This document shows positions 8,286 to 17,479 of a stretch of 64,000 nucleotides of DNA, piece by piece. The stretch's first letter is position 1, and each line of letters begins with the position of its first letter. Made by a program: the position numbers and the translations under genes. Below the pieces are notes generated by a model. The model did not search any database, was not told the DNA's origin, and saw nothing but the letters and a program-made list of their open reading frames with translations. The DNA is from an uncultured Roseovarius sp. (GTDB lineage: Bacteria > Pseudomonadota > Alphaproteobacteria > Rhodobacterales > Rhodobacteraceae): contig NZ_CAMYMD010000008.1 of assembly GCF_947259555.1 (NCBI RefSeq), positions 1 through 64,000 of the forward strand, read 5' to 3'.

Positions 8286-9434
8286 TCAATCCAGTATCAG
8301 GTCAGGTATACCGAGGCGGCCTTCGTCTATGGTGATGCCAAGACCCAGGCCATTAGGTGGCGCGATACGGCCAGCGCTTCTGCTTGGCGCATCAGATGCA
8401 AGGCGCGGGCTGACGTAGCCAGACAGATCGCACACGTTCAGAACGCGGCCCGGCGGGGTCGCCGCGCCGAGATGCAGCGCGGCGGCTGTCACGATATCGC
8501 TGCCCCAGGTGCATTCGATGCACATCTTCGCCCCAAGGTGCAGGCACAGGTCGCGCGCCCGGCGCGTGGCCGAAAGCCCGCCAAACTTCGACAGCTTGAG
8601 GGCGACCGCGTCCATGATGCCGAGTTGGTGCGCGGCAAGCAACGAGGCCGTATCATGGGCCAATTCGTCCAGCTTCATCGGCAGGCCGGTGGCCGCTTGC
8701 ACGCGCGCGCAGTCTTCCAGCGTCGCGCAGGGCTGTTCCAGCATCACATCCAGATGCGCGGCTCCGCGCCCGACGCGGATTGCGTCCAGCGTGGTCGCAC
8801 CGCAGTTCCAGTCGCCATAGACCAGCGGGCGGGGGCCGACAGCCTCGCGTACCTTTGCCAGCCGCTCAACATCGGTTTGCCAGTCGCCGGAGGCACCCAG
8901 CTTGGCCTGAAACTGGGTGACCCCCTGCGCCTGTGCATCGCGGGCAATACGAGCCATCTGTTCCGGTTCGACGCAGGTTATGGAGTGGTAAAGCGGCAAG
9001 GTGTCTTGCCTCCGTCCCCCCATCAGAGCGTGAACCGGCAGCCCGGCAGCTTGCCCGGTAATGTCCCATAGCGCGATGTCCAGCGCGGATTTCGCGTAGA
9101 CATGTCCAGGCAAAAATGCATCCGCCTTGGCCATCAGCGCTTCCGCACCGACAGGATCGCCGCCAAGGATGACGGGCGCGAGTTCCTGCAAGGCCGGTGC
9201 CACGCCACGCGCATAGGCGGGCAGATAATGCGGGATCGGGCAAACCTCGCCCCACCCTGTCAGCCCGGCATCGGTGTCGAGCGCAATGACAACCGTTTCC
9301 ACGGTGTCACACGTCTTGCCATCCGCCATGTAATAAGCGGTATGGCTGGTCAACGGCAGGTACCAGAGCCGCAGCCGCGTGATGCGCTGTCCGATCGCGA
9401 CCGGGGACAGAGAAGGAGCGGCGATCCGGTTCAT
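8286..9434 (-). CDS. enolase-superfamily enzyme (mandelate racemase/muconate lactonizing type)
   Basis: A 382-residue protein. The N-terminal lid contains HTAYYMADGKTC and GWGEVCPIP. The barrel carries the metal ligands in YGDWNCG (Asp), MLEQPC (Glu) and KLDE, with the second-half general base Lys in ALKLSKFGG. The usual first-half KxK reads QAK (FQAKLG), so only its second Lys is kept. This resembles the branch holding cis-3-hydroxy-L-proline dehydratase and proline-betaine epimerases. The neighbouring DMGDH-type flavoprotein and Rieske oxygenase support an N-methylated proline-like or betaine substrate. The precise substrate is inference. It overlaps the upstream gene by 4 nt. Confidence 0.8.
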   Translation of the reverse strand: MNRIAAPSLSPVAIGQRITRLRLWYLPLTSHTAYYMADGKTCDTVETVVIALDTDAGLTGWGEVCPIPHYLPAYARGVAPALQELAPVILGGDPVGAEALMAKADAFLPGHVYAKSALDIALWDITGQAAGLPVHALMGGRRQDTLPLYHSITCVEPEQMARIARDAQAQGVTQFQAKLGASGDWQTDVERLAKVREAVGPRPLVYGDWNCGATTLDAIRVGRGAAHLDVMLEQPCATLEDCARVQAATGLPMKLDELAHDTASLLAAHQLGIMDAVALKLSKFGGLSATRRARDLCLHLGAKMCIECTWGSDIVTAAALHLGAATPPGRVLNVCDLSGYVSPRLASDAPSRSAGRIAPPNGLGLGITIDEGRLGIPDLILD

Positions 9435-11887
9435 TCGGCAGGCTCCTGAACGGCATCGGCGCGGGGCAAAAGGCTTTGCGGATCGTAGGCTGGTTCGCCC
9501 AGTACGCGTGCGGCGCGGGGTTTGCCGTGGATGATCACCTCCAGCGCGGTGCCGGGGACAGCGGCATTGGGTTTGATGTAAGCGAAGGCGAGGATCTTGC
9601 CGACCGTGTGGCCATAGACCACCGACGCGGTCGAGCCGACGACTTTGCCATCCTGCATCACCGCCTCACCGCCATGACCGTCGATTTCTCCATCTGGCTC
9701 GATCTCCAGATAGGCGCAGACCCAGGGCAGATCGGTGTTTAGGGTCTTGTTGCGGCCCAGATAGGCCTTGTCCGTCCGGGCAAAGCGCAACACATCGGCC
9801 TCCGCCAGGGTGACTTCATTGGTCAATTCGCCCGCACCTTTGAAGCCCTTCTCCATGCGCATCAAGTTCATGGCGAAGCTGCCGTAGTCTGCAATCCCAT
9901 GGGCCGCGCCCGCCTGCCAAAGTGCTGCATAGACATCCGCCATGGCATCGAATGGTATGTGCAGCTCCCACCCCAGCTCGCCCGCGTAGGACATGCGGAA
10001 GGCCCAGACACTGTGCCCCGCGACGGTGATCTCCTGCGCCGAGAGCCAGCGGAAAGACGCATTGTCCAGCCGCGCATCGCTGCAAGCGGCCAACACGTCG
10101 CGAGACCTTGGCCCATTCAGGGACAAAGCACCCCATGTGCCGGACAACGCAGTGATTGTCACGTTCTCCTCTGCCTGTTGCGTTGAGAGATGATCCAGCA
10201 GGCGCTGTTCGAAGAAGGCCGCGCAGACCAAATAGAACCGGTCCTCGGCCATGCGAACGAGGGTGGTCTCCAGCTCGATCCGACCCCGCCGGTTGAGCAT
10301 ATGCGTCAAGGTGATGGATCCCACCTTTTGCGGCATCCTGTTGGCGGTGAGTCGATCCAGCAACGCATAGGCGTCCGGGCCTTCGACCAGCACCTTGGTA
10401 AAGGCCGTTACATCCATGATCCCGACACGTTCGCGCACGGCTTTGACCTCGGCTGCAACCATGTCGTCCACCGGTGTGCGGCGGAAGGAATAGTGATCCT
10501 CCTGCGCTACACCATTCTTCGCAAACCAACGCGGGCGCTCGAACCCGTAGACTTCCTCGAAAACCGCGCCCTTGGATTTCAGCGTGTCATAGAGCGGCGA
10601 GGGCTTGATCGGACGCCCTGCCAGGCGGTTGAAATGCGGGAACGGGATTTCGTGGCGCAGGCAGTAATCTTCCTTGGCCTTCACCACCTGCCACTCCTTG
10701 GTGGCATAGGACCCAAACCGGCGCGGGTCATAGTCGCGCATCGAGATATCCGCCGCGCCATGCACCATCCAGCGTGCCAGTTCGCGCGTGAGCCCCGGCC
10801 CCCAGCCGATGCCGATCTGTGTGCCGCAGCAGCACCAGTAATTGCGCACGCCCGGCGCGGGACCGATCAGCGGATTTCCATCAGGGGGATGGGAAATCGC
10901 GCCGTGCACGTCGCGTGAAATACCAAGCTCTGCAAAGATCGGCATCCGGTTCAGAGATTCCTCAAGCCACGGCATGACGCGGTCATAATCCGCCGCAAAC
11001 AGCTCGTTTTCGGCCTCCCAGGGGCAGTGATCCTCCCAAACCGTGTTGGGGTTGGCTTTCTCGTAGATACCGATCAGGCCTTTTTTCTGCTCCATCCGGA
11101 TGTAGCCCGAGACCTTGCGGTCATCGCGGATGACCGGCAGTTCGCACTCCAGATCGCGGAATTCCGGCACCTCGTCGGTGACGAAATAATGATGCGTCAT
11201 CGAGGTCATCGGTAGTTGCAGACCCGACCATTCGCCCATCTGTCGCGCATAGGTGCCGCCCGCGTTGACCACATGTTCACAGGTGATCGTGCCCTGCCCG
11301 GTCTCAACCAGCCATTCGCCCGTTGCCGCCTGCGTGATATTCGTGGCCCGGCAGCGGCGGATGATCCGCGCGCCCATGGCCCGTGCCCCTGCCGCCATCG
11401 CCATGGTCACATTCGTCGGGTCCACATGCCCGTCGTCAGGCGTGTGCAGCGCCCCCAGCACGCCGTCGAGATTATAGAACGGATGCAACTTCGCGACCCG
11501 GTCCGGCCCGACCAACTCGATATTGAACCCGAGCGACCGCCCAACCGACAGCGTGTGGCGCAGCCAGTCCATCTCGTCCTCGGTATAGGCCAGCCGGAAC
11601 GACCCACAGCCATGCCATGTCACCGCCTGCCCCGTCTCGGCCTCCAGCCCGCCGGAATAAAGCCCGATGTTGTAATCCACACATTTGCCCAAACCGAAGC
11701 TGCTGGTGGAATGCGTGATCTGCCCCGCCGCGTGCCATGTGCTGCCCGAGGTCAGTTCTGCTTTTTCCAGCAGGACCACCTCCGGCCCCCAGCCCTCATG
11801 CGCGAGGTGATAGGCAAGTCCGACCCCCATCACACCACCGCCAACGATGACCACACGGGCGTGGCTGGGAAACTGCTTGTCCGACAT
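9431..11887 (-). CDS. DMGDH/sarcosine dehydrogenase-family flavoprotein with GcvT domain
   Basis: An 818-residue two-domain protein. The first ~390 residues are a DAO-type FAD domain with the dinucleotide motif VVIVGGGVMGVGLAYHLA and the SGSTWHAAGQ segment typical of covalently flavinylated dimethylglycine dehydrogenases. The last ~370 residues are an aminomethyltransferase (GcvT) fold with YAGELGWELH, which channels formaldehyde to tetrahydrofolate. It oxidatively demethylates a secondary or tertiary amine such as dimethylglycine or a methylated proline. It is first in the leftward operon and divergent from the RpiR regulator, with a short shared control region (11888-11949). Confidence 0.9.
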   Translation of the reverse strand: MSDKQFPSHARVVIVGGGVMGVGLAYHLAHEGWGPEVVLLEKAELTSGSTWHAAGQITHSTSSFGLGKCVDYNIGLYSGGLEAETGQAVTWHGCGSFRLAYTEDEMDWLRHTLSVGRSLGFNIELVGPDRVAKLHPFYNLDGVLGALHTPDDGHVDPTNVTMAMAAGARAMGARIIRRCRATNITQAATGEWLVETGQGTITCEHVVNAGGTYARQMGEWSGLQLPMTSMTHHYFVTDEVPEFRDLECELPVIRDDRKVSGYIRMEQKKGLIGIYEKANPNTVWEDHCPWEAENELFAADYDRVMPWLEESLNRMPIFAELGISRDVHGAISHPPDGNPLIGPAPGVRNYWCCCGTQIGIGWGPGLTRELARWMVHGAADISMRDYDPRRFGSYATKEWQVVKAKEDYCLRHEIPFPHFNRLAGRPIKPSPLYDTLKSKGAVFEEVYGFERPRWFAKNGVAQEDHYSFRRTPVDDMVAAEVKAVRERVGIMDVTAFTKVLVEGPDAYALLDRLTANRMPQKVGSITLTHMLNRRGRIELETTLVRMAEDRFYLVCAAFFEQRLLDHLSTQQAEENVTITALSGTWGALSLNGPRSRDVLAACSDARLDNASFRWLSAQEITVAGHSVWAFRMSYAGELGWELHIPFDAMADVYAALWQAGAAHGIADYGSFAMNLMRMEKGFKGAGELTNEVTLAEADVLRFARTDKAYLGRNKTLNTDLPWVCAYLEIEPDGEIDGHGGEAVMQDGKVVGSTASVVYGHTVGKILAFAYIKPNAAVPGTALEVIIHGKPRAARVLGEPAYDPQSLLPRADAVQEPAE

Positions 11888-11949
11888 GGTCGCTTCCTTT
11901 GTTCGGGAGTCGCAAAACTTGTGGACAGGCTAAGTGGACGTGTGTACCA
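11888..11949. promoter_or_regulatory. divergent control region of the catabolic cluster
   Basis: Only about 62 bp separate the DMGDH-type gene (leftward) from the RpiR regulator (rightward), so promoters for both arms of the cluster and any RpiR operator must lie here or in the first codons. I see no clean palindrome. The RpiR gene itself has no strong ribosome site. Confidence 0.4.
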
Positions 11950-12846
11950 ATGTCAATCATGAATGGCACAAATGTATCACATCGCGTTTTAGAGCGCCTT
12001 TCCGAAGAGTGGGACGCACTGACGCCCGAAGCGCAGAAAGCCGCGCGCTACGTGTTGGAAAACCCCAATGAAGTGGGGGTTTCCACCGTGCGCGAGATTG
12101 CCGAAGCAGCCAACGTCAAACCCAACACCTTCGTGCGCATGGCCCGCCAAGTTGGGTTCGGGGGCTACGAGGATTTCCGCGCGCCGTTCCGCGAGGCGAT
12201 CCGCAAGGGGGCGGTCAGCTTTCCCGACAGAGCGCGCTGGTTACAGGACATCCGCAAATCGGACGATCTGGGCGGGCTTTATGCCGATATGGTCGAAGGG
12301 GCGATCCGCAACCTTGAAGAGACCTTCGCCGGCATCGACGCCGAGGCGCTGAAGAGCGCCGCAGAGGCGATCTGGAACAGCCGGCAGGTCTTCACCTTGG
12401 GCGTCGGGGTGAACAACGCGAATGCGCGCAACTTCACCTACCTCGCCTCCACCGGCATGGTGCAATTTCACGCCATTCCCCGCCCCGGATCGACACCCAC
12501 GGATGATCTGGCCTGGGCAGACAAACGCGATGTGCTGATCGCCATGTCAATGCGACCCTATCGAACCGAGGTTGTCGCCGCCGTCGAGGTGGCCCGAGAG
12601 CAGGGCCTGACCATCATCGGCCTGAGCGACAGCCCGGCCAGTCCGATCATCCGCGCGGCGGACCATGGCTTTGTTGTCGCCGTGGACACGCCGCAATTCT
12701 TTCCTTCGTCCGTGTCGACCATCGCGCTTCTGGAAACGCTGCTGAGCTTTGTGATCGCGGTTGCCAGCGACGAGATCGTGGAGCGGGTCGAAAAATTCCA
12801 TGACCGCCGCCATCAGCTTGGCATCTATGTGGAGGAGCCGGAATGA
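11950..12846 (+). CDS. RpiR-family transcriptional regulator (HTH plus SIS domain)
   Basis: About 298 residues. The N-terminal HTH_6 domain covers ~1-80, with YVLENPNEVGVSTVREIAEA and KPNTFVRMARQVGF. A SIS domain (~120-270) has VFTLGVGVNNANAR and VLIAMSMRPYRTE. SIS domains bind phosphorylated or other small effectors, so this is the likely sensor of the pathway substrate. The start is uncertain: ATG 11950 and ATG 11959 are both possible and neither has a clear ribosome site. It overlaps the Rieske gene by ATGA, so regulator and oxygenase are in one operon. Confidence 0.88.
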   Translation: MSIMNGTNVSHRVLERLSEEWDALTPEAQKAARYVLENPNEVGVSTVREIAEAANVKPNTFVRMARQVGFGGYEDFRAPFREAIRKGAVSFPDRARWLQDIRKSDDLGGLYADMVEGAIRNLEETFAGIDAEALKSAAEAIWNSRQVFTLGVGVNNANARNFTYLASTGMVQFHAIPRPGSTPTDDLAWADKRDVLIAMSMRPYRTEVVAAVEVAREQGLTIIGLSDSPASPIIRAADHGFVVAVDTPQFFPSSVSTIALLETLLSFVIAVASDEIVERVEKFHDRRHQLGIYVEEPE

Positions 12847-13931
12847 AGGACGAAACACCCCCGATCCGCTCGCTGGACGCGCGCTACTACACCGACCCAG
12901 CGGTCTTCGAGGTCGAAAAATCCGGTCTGCTCGCGCGCACCTGGCAATTCGCCTGCCACGCCAGTCAGCTTGAAAATCCCGGCGACTACGTGGCCTTTGA
13001 TCTGGGCGGTGAAAGCCTGTTCTCGATCAGGGGGCGGGATGGCGAAATCCGCACCTTCTACAACGTCTGCCAACACCGCGCGCATCAACTCGTCAGCGGC
13101 GAAGGCTCAACCCGCGTCGTCGTCTGCCCCTATCACGCCTGGACCTATGAGCTGACCGGCAAACTGCGCGCTGCCCCCAATGCCAAATCGGTGCCCGGCT
13201 TCGAGGCCTCGAAAATCTGCCTGACCGAAGTGCGCACCGAGATTTTCCTTGGCTTTGTCTTCGTCAACCTCGACCCGGATGCAGCGCCTATGGACGACTG
13301 GTTCCCCAACGCGCGCGCTGAGTTGGAAGACTTCGTGCCCAACTGGGCCGATCTGAAGCCGCTGGAATGGGTGGCGATCCCCGAGAATTGCAACTGGAAG
13401 GTCTCGGTCGAGAATTACTCGGAGTGCTACCATTGCACCCTGAACCACCCGACCTTTGCCACCGGTGTGATCCGGCCGGAAACCTATGACATCCAGCCGC
13501 AGGGGTATTGCCTGCGCCATACCACCGAATGCAACGACCTGAGCCAGATGACCTATGACATCGACAGCGGTTTTGCGAACAATGACAAATATTCGTCATG
13601 GTTCCTCTGGCCGATGTTTTCCTTCCAAGTCTATCCCGGCAACCTGCTGAACACCTATCACTGGCGCGCGGTCGACGCCGATCACGTGGTGGTCTGGCGC
13701 GGCTGGTATTCGGTCGGGGGCTACGACGACGAAACTGTACGCCGCATGGCTCAACAGGACCGCGCCACTACGGTCGAGGAAGACATTCACCTTGTCGAAA
13801 GCGTACAGCGCGGGTTGAAATCGCGCGGTTACGTGCCCGGGCCTCTGGTGGTCGATCCCGCCTGCGGGGTGAATTCGGAACACTCGGTCATGCACCTGCA
13901 GCGCTGGATGCGAGAAGCTGTGGATGGCTGA
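12843..13931 (+). CDS. Rieske non-haem iron oxygenase, alpha subunit
   Basis: A 362-residue protein. The N-terminal Rieske [2Fe-2S] site is CQHRAHQL then CPYHAWTY (Cys-x-His and Cys-x2-His). The catalytic domain has the mononuclear iron ligands in ECYHCTLNH and DIHLVESVQRG. Length and pattern match the betaine, stachydrine and carnitine demethylating oxygenases rather than ring dioxygenases. No reductase or ferredoxin partner is encoded in the cluster, so it must borrow electrons from elsewhere. Coupled by 4 nt to the regulator and by 8 nt to the dehydrogenase after it. Confidence 0.9.
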   Translation: MKDETPPIRSLDARYYTDPAVFEVEKSGLLARTWQFACHASQLENPGDYVAFDLGGESLFSIRGRDGEIRTFYNVCQHRAHQLVSGEGSTRVVVCPYHAWTYELTGKLRAAPNAKSVPGFEASKICLTEVRTEIFLGFVFVNLDPDAAPMDDWFPNARAELEDFVPNWADLKPLEWVAIPENCNWKVSVENYSECYHCTLNHPTFATGVIRPETYDIQPQGYCLRHTTECNDLSQMTYDIDSGFANNDKYSSWFLWPMFSFQVYPGNLLNTYHWRAVDADHVVVWRGWYSVGGYDDETVRRMAQQDRATTVEEDIHLVESVQRGLKSRGYVPGPLVVDPACGVNSEHSVMHLQRWMREAVDG

Positions 13932-15378
13932 TGTGAAGCTCTACTGGCAGAATTACATCGACGGTGCATGGGTCGATGGCGGTGCGGGCCGGATCGAGGT
14001 GACCGACCCCGCGACAGGCGAACGAATCGCTGAGCAAGCCCTTGCCGATGCCGCCGATGTGGGCCGCGCCGTAGGGGCCGCACGCCAGGTGCATCTGTCG
14101 GGCGCACTGACGGCCATGCGCCCGATCGAACGCGGCCGCATGGTGCAGGCGATGGGGCGGTATCTGCTGGAGCATAAGGACGAGATCGCCAGCATCCTGA
14201 CGCTCGAACAGGGCAAACCGCTTTGGGAGGCCCATATCGAGGTCGAGGGGGCTGCACTCTATTTCGAGTATTACGGCAATCAGGCAAGCACGGTCGAAGG
14301 CCGTTCGATCCCGCTTGGTGCGGGCTACATGGACTGGACGGAATACGAGCCGCTTGGCGTCTCAGCACAGATCATCCCGTGGAATTATCCTGTCGAGATG
14401 ACCGCGCGATCACTTGCGGCAGCTTTGGCCACGGGCAATGCCTGCGTTATCAAATCGCCCGAAATGACGCCCCTGACCAATGCCTGGCTGGCGAAGGCGG
14501 GCGAGGCAGCGGGCTTCCCACCCGGCGCGGTCAACGTGATCTGCGGGCTGGGACGCGACGCGGGCGCGGCGCTGGCAGGCCACCCCGATGTGAACCAGAT
14601 CGTCTTCACCGGATCGGTGCGCACCGGCATCGCGATTGCGACGGCAGCGGCACAAAACGTGATGCCCTGCGTGCTCGAACTGGGCGGTAAATCGGCGGCC
14701 ATCGTGCACGCTGACGCCGACCTTGACGCCTTTGAGAATGACATCCGCTGGGGTATCTATTTCAACGCGGGCCAAGTCTGTTCGGCCATGTCCCGCGTGA
14801 TCGTCCACGAGAGCCGCCACGACGAACTGGTCGAGCGGGCCACGAAGGTTGCCAAATTCCTCTCGGTCGGTCCCGGCATCGAGCGCACCGTGTTTGGCGC
14901 GAACATGGGGTCGATGGTCAGCGACGGCCAGCGCGATCGCGCGCTCGGGCTGATCACCCGCGCCGAAGAACAGGGAGCAAGAATCGCTGCCGGCGGGCGC
15001 AAGCCCAACCGCCCCGGCGCGTTCCTGGAGCCCACGGTGCTGTCGGACGTGACGCCCGATATGGACATCGCGCAGCAAGAGGTCTTTGGCCCTGTCCTGT
15101 CGGTGCTGTCCTTCCGTGACGACGCACAGGCCATCGAGATCGCCAATGGCACCGACTATGGCCTTGTCGCGGGGGTCTTCACCACCGATCTGGACCGCGC
15201 CACCCGAGCGGCGCGGCATCTGCGGGCCGGTCAAGTCTTTGTCAACGAGTGGTATGCGGGCGGCGTTGAAACGCCCTTCGGCGGCTACGGCAAATCCGGC
15301 TATGGCCGCGAAAAGGGCCGCGAGGCCCTATGGAACTACGTGCAAACCAAGAACATCGCGATCCGGCTGAAAGGATAA
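13924..15378 (+). CDS. NAD(P)-dependent aldehyde dehydrogenase
   Basis: A 484-residue ALDH-superfamily enzyme. Visible landmarks are IIPWNYPVEM, the coenzyme loop FTGSVRTG, LELGGKSAAI (general-base Glu) and FNAGQVCSAMSR (nucleophilic Cys), with the PFGGYGKSGYGRE C-terminal block. It most resembles betaine-aldehyde/aminobutyraldehyde-type members. In context it would oxidise an aldehyde (a semialdehyde or aminoaldehyde) produced after ring opening or demethylation. It overlaps the oxygenase gene by 8 nt. Confidence 0.92.
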   Translation: MADVKLYWQNYIDGAWVDGGAGRIEVTDPATGERIAEQALADAADVGRAVGAARQVHLSGALTAMRPIERGRMVQAMGRYLLEHKDEIASILTLEQGKPLWEAHIEVEGAALYFEYYGNQASTVEGRSIPLGAGYMDWTEYEPLGVSAQIIPWNYPVEMTARSLAAALATGNACVIKSPEMTPLTNAWLAKAGEAAGFPPGAVNVICGLGRDAGAALAGHPDVNQIVFTGSVRTGIAIATAAAQNVMPCVLELGGKSAAIVHADADLDAFENDIRWGIYFNAGQVCSAMSRVIVHESRHDELVERATKVAKFLSVGPGIERTVFGANMGSMVSDGQRDRALGLITRAEEQGARIAAGGRKPNRPGAFLEPTVLSDVTPDMDIAQQEVFGPVLSVLSFRDDAQAIEIANGTDYGLVAGVFTTDLDRATRAARHLRAGQVFVNEWYAGGVETPFGGYGKSGYGREKGREALWNYVQTKNIAIRLKG

Positions 15379-15382
15379 CACC

Positions 15383-15763
15383 ATGAGCGCATTCGACGAA
15401 GACTTGTTCCTGAAAGGGCTGGAACAACGCAAAGCGACGCTGGGCGCCGAGTACGTAGAGAAAAACCTCGCCGCGGCAGATGACTTCACCCGCCCCTTCC
15501 AAGAAGCCATGACCGCCTGGTGCTGGGGCTTTGGCTGGGGTGATGATGTGATCGACGCAAAGACCCGGTCGATGATGAACCTGTCGATGATCGGCGCCTT
15601 GGGCAAGATGCACGAATGGGAAACCCATTGCCGCGGAGCGCTTAACAACGGCGTCACTCAGGATGAAATCCGAGCGATCATCCACGTGATAGGCATTTAC
15701 TGTGGAGTGCCGCAGGCGCTGGAGTGTTTCCGCGTGGCTCGGCGGGTTTTGTACGAGGGCTGA
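15383..15763 (+). CDS. carboxymuconolactone decarboxylase (CMD/AhpD-like) family protein
   Basis: A 126-residue, all-helical protein 4 bp after the dehydrogenase. The core KTRSMMNLSMIGALGKMHEWETHCRG segment and EIRAIIHVIGIYCGVPQALE are typical of gamma-carboxymuconolactone decarboxylase-like proteins. The AhpD-type CxxC pair is absent, so a peroxidase role is unlikely. It is the last gene of the rightward operon. Role in the pathway unknown. Confidence 0.8.
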   Translation: MSAFDEDLFLKGLEQRKATLGAEYVEKNLAAADDFTRPFQEAMTAWCWGFGWGDDVIDAKTRSMMNLSMIGALGKMHEWETHCRGALNNGVTQDEIRAIIHVIGIYCGVPQALECFRVARRVLYEG

Positions 15764-16267
15764 CCACAGATATTATCTGGGCAAGAGCGCGAAAGCGCGA
15801 TCGCTCTCTTGTGCAGATCAGGGCAGTCCATTCAGCTACATTCTCCGAACAATGGCCAAACGGTCGTTCTTTCAAGGAACAAGACATATGTCCGCTCCAC
15901 AGTATCGCTCGAAATGGGCTCAGAGCCCGAATTTTCTGCGCACAGCACAAAGCTCCGGTGTCGGGAGACGGCCAAAATTTTGCAAAGCCCGCTCCCTGCG
16001 CACAGCTGCCGCTCAAACAGCCCGGCCCGGTCAGCTTTCCTAGCGGAAGCTGTCAGATGACGGCAGCCAGCCCGAAGCAGTCATGGCGCGAGACCGCGGG
16101 GCTTGTCATAGCAGACCTTCGCAGTGCGTATGTCGAGTGACCGATGTGCGGGCCAAAGCTGCTTTTGATATCTTCGGCCCCAAGGGCACAGGATGGCCTG
16201 CGCCAGCCATTTGCCTATTCATGCGGGACGGCAGCTTCGGACCAGAAGCCCTCAAGAGCGACTCATT
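15764..16267. other. 504-bp intergenic stretch with island-border repeat
   Basis: No convincing gene. It starts with a possible terminator-like hairpin (AGAGCG at about 15784, CGCTCT at about 15803) after the CMD gene. It contains the right copy of the 22-bp direct repeat. Segments such as GGACGGCAGCTTCGGACC resemble dispersed intergenic repeats often seen in Roseobacter genomes, which is a recollection and not tested here. Confidence 0.4.
16053..16074. repeat. right copy of the 22-bp direct repeat flanking the catabolic island
   Basis: Identical over 22 bp to 6798-6819 and in the same orientation. Together they bracket 9.2 kb containing exactly the aminotransferase-to-CMD cluster. Confidence 0.6.
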
Positions 16268-17479
16268 CTACAATTTCACCGGGCCTTTTATCGCTTGAGC
16301 GGCTTTCGTGTAGCCGCCCGATGCACCATCGACGAAATGCACGTGATTGTCTGCCAAGACGCTCGGAACGATACAGGTCATCATCGCCTCCGATTGAGCG
16401 TGTATCCCGAAGCGAATTATTCCGGCCTCAGAACCCTCTGCCAGCAATGACCGCAGTCTTTTCTCAGTTGCCGGGTCACAATCAAGGGTCATTTTCAGAC
16501 CGTCTTCAAATTTTCGGAAGTCGGCGTTATTGCCCACGATGCAGCGATACCGGCGCGCGTCAAAGCCACCTATGACCAATCCCGTTTTGATGAGCGCCCA
16601 CGCCACGAAGCTTTCGAGAAGGGCCTTTCGGCGGGCCGCTCTCAGTGTGCCGCTACCCCGCCGCGCATGAGCCTCCAGCGCAGCGCCAATAGGAGGCCAG
16701 CGAACGCCTGGCCCATTTTCCTCAACCGGGTGCCCTTCACCCATGAGATCGCGTGCGAGGCTCAGCACACGACTCGCAAAATCGGAAAACACAGCTATCG
16801 AAGTGCCGGTGCATGGCAGAATGATGACAGACAGGATCGTGCCGTACCGGCTTGGTAAATGGCTCCATCTGCATGACAGACCCGTCAGGTCGGGTTTGGT
16901 CCCCGCCGGTGCTTCTGGTACTTGACTGGCACCTGCTTTCATCTGTGCTTCTGCCCAGGTCAGACCACCGCCCGAGAACATCGAGTAATCCACGCCGTCA
17001 GACACTTGGAACCTTGCGACCATCACCTCAAACCCCGCAGCACGCACGTCCGAGACGCGCACCATCCCAATTCGCAAGCCCATGTCGAACTCTTCACCGG
17101 CCCAGAGTTTGACCGCAGCCAATGCTTGACCGGCATCCTCTTTCCATGCGTCAGGCACCGCAAATCCGGCACCGTCCCCGCCAAATATGAAAGGAAAGGA
17201 CGCGCCGTCATGCGCGTTGACCTGTGCTGATATCACCGCCGCAGCAACCATGTTGACGGTCTTGTAGCGGCCATTTGCAATCGCCTCGGTCGATCCAATG
17301 ATGTCAGACGTCCCGACCCACCAATCGTCGGGTAGCGGCGTATAGACGCTTGCGTTCGACAAGACGGCAAAGTCTGTTTGTGTTGGAATCGAGCTAAAGA
17401 AAGAAGAGCCGGAACTGTCGTTGTGCATGCAGGCAGAACAACACGTTTTCACGCAACCACAAAGCCAATTGCGCAGCAT
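16268..17479 (-). CDS. DUF3095 family protein (nucleotidyl-cyclase-like)
   Basis: A 403-residue protein recognised by PLPDDWWVGTSDIIGST, FPFIFGGDGAGFAVP and VDYSMFSGGGLTWAEAQMK, all conserved blocks of DUF3095. The first two are reminiscent of class III adenylate cyclase metal-binding and dimer segments, so a cyclase-derived fold is likely, but activity is unproven. The cysteine-rich first 17 residues may not be translated, because Met18 (nt 17428) is an alternative start. No ribosome site decides between them. It stands alone between the catabolic island and the methyltransferase. Confidence 0.75.
   Translation of the reverse strand: MLRNWLCGCVKTCCSACMHNDSSGSSFFSSIPTQTDFAVLSNASVYTPLPDDWWVGTSDIIGSTEAIANGRYKTVNMVAAAVISAQVNAHDGASFPFIFGGDGAGFAVPDAWKEDAGQALAAVKLWAGEEFDMGLRIGMVRVSDVRAAGFEVMVARFQVSDGVDYSMFSGGGLTWAEAQMKAGASQVPEAPAGTKPDLTGLSCRWSHLPSRYGTILSVIILPCTGTSIAVFSDFASRVLSLARDLMGEGHPVEENGPGVRWPPIGAALEAHARRGSGTLRAARRKALLESFVAWALIKTGLVIGGFDARRYRCIVGNNADFRKFEDGLKMTLDCDPATEKRLRSLLAEGSEAGIIRFGIHAQSEAMMTCIVPSVLADNHVHFVDGASGGYTKAAQAIKGPVKL

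Noticed and set aside
10190-11962. Long open frames on the plus strand opposite the DMGDH-type gene
   Set aside because: They are antisense shadows of a high-GC gene: Arg/Pro/Ala/His-rich, without ribosome sites or domains.
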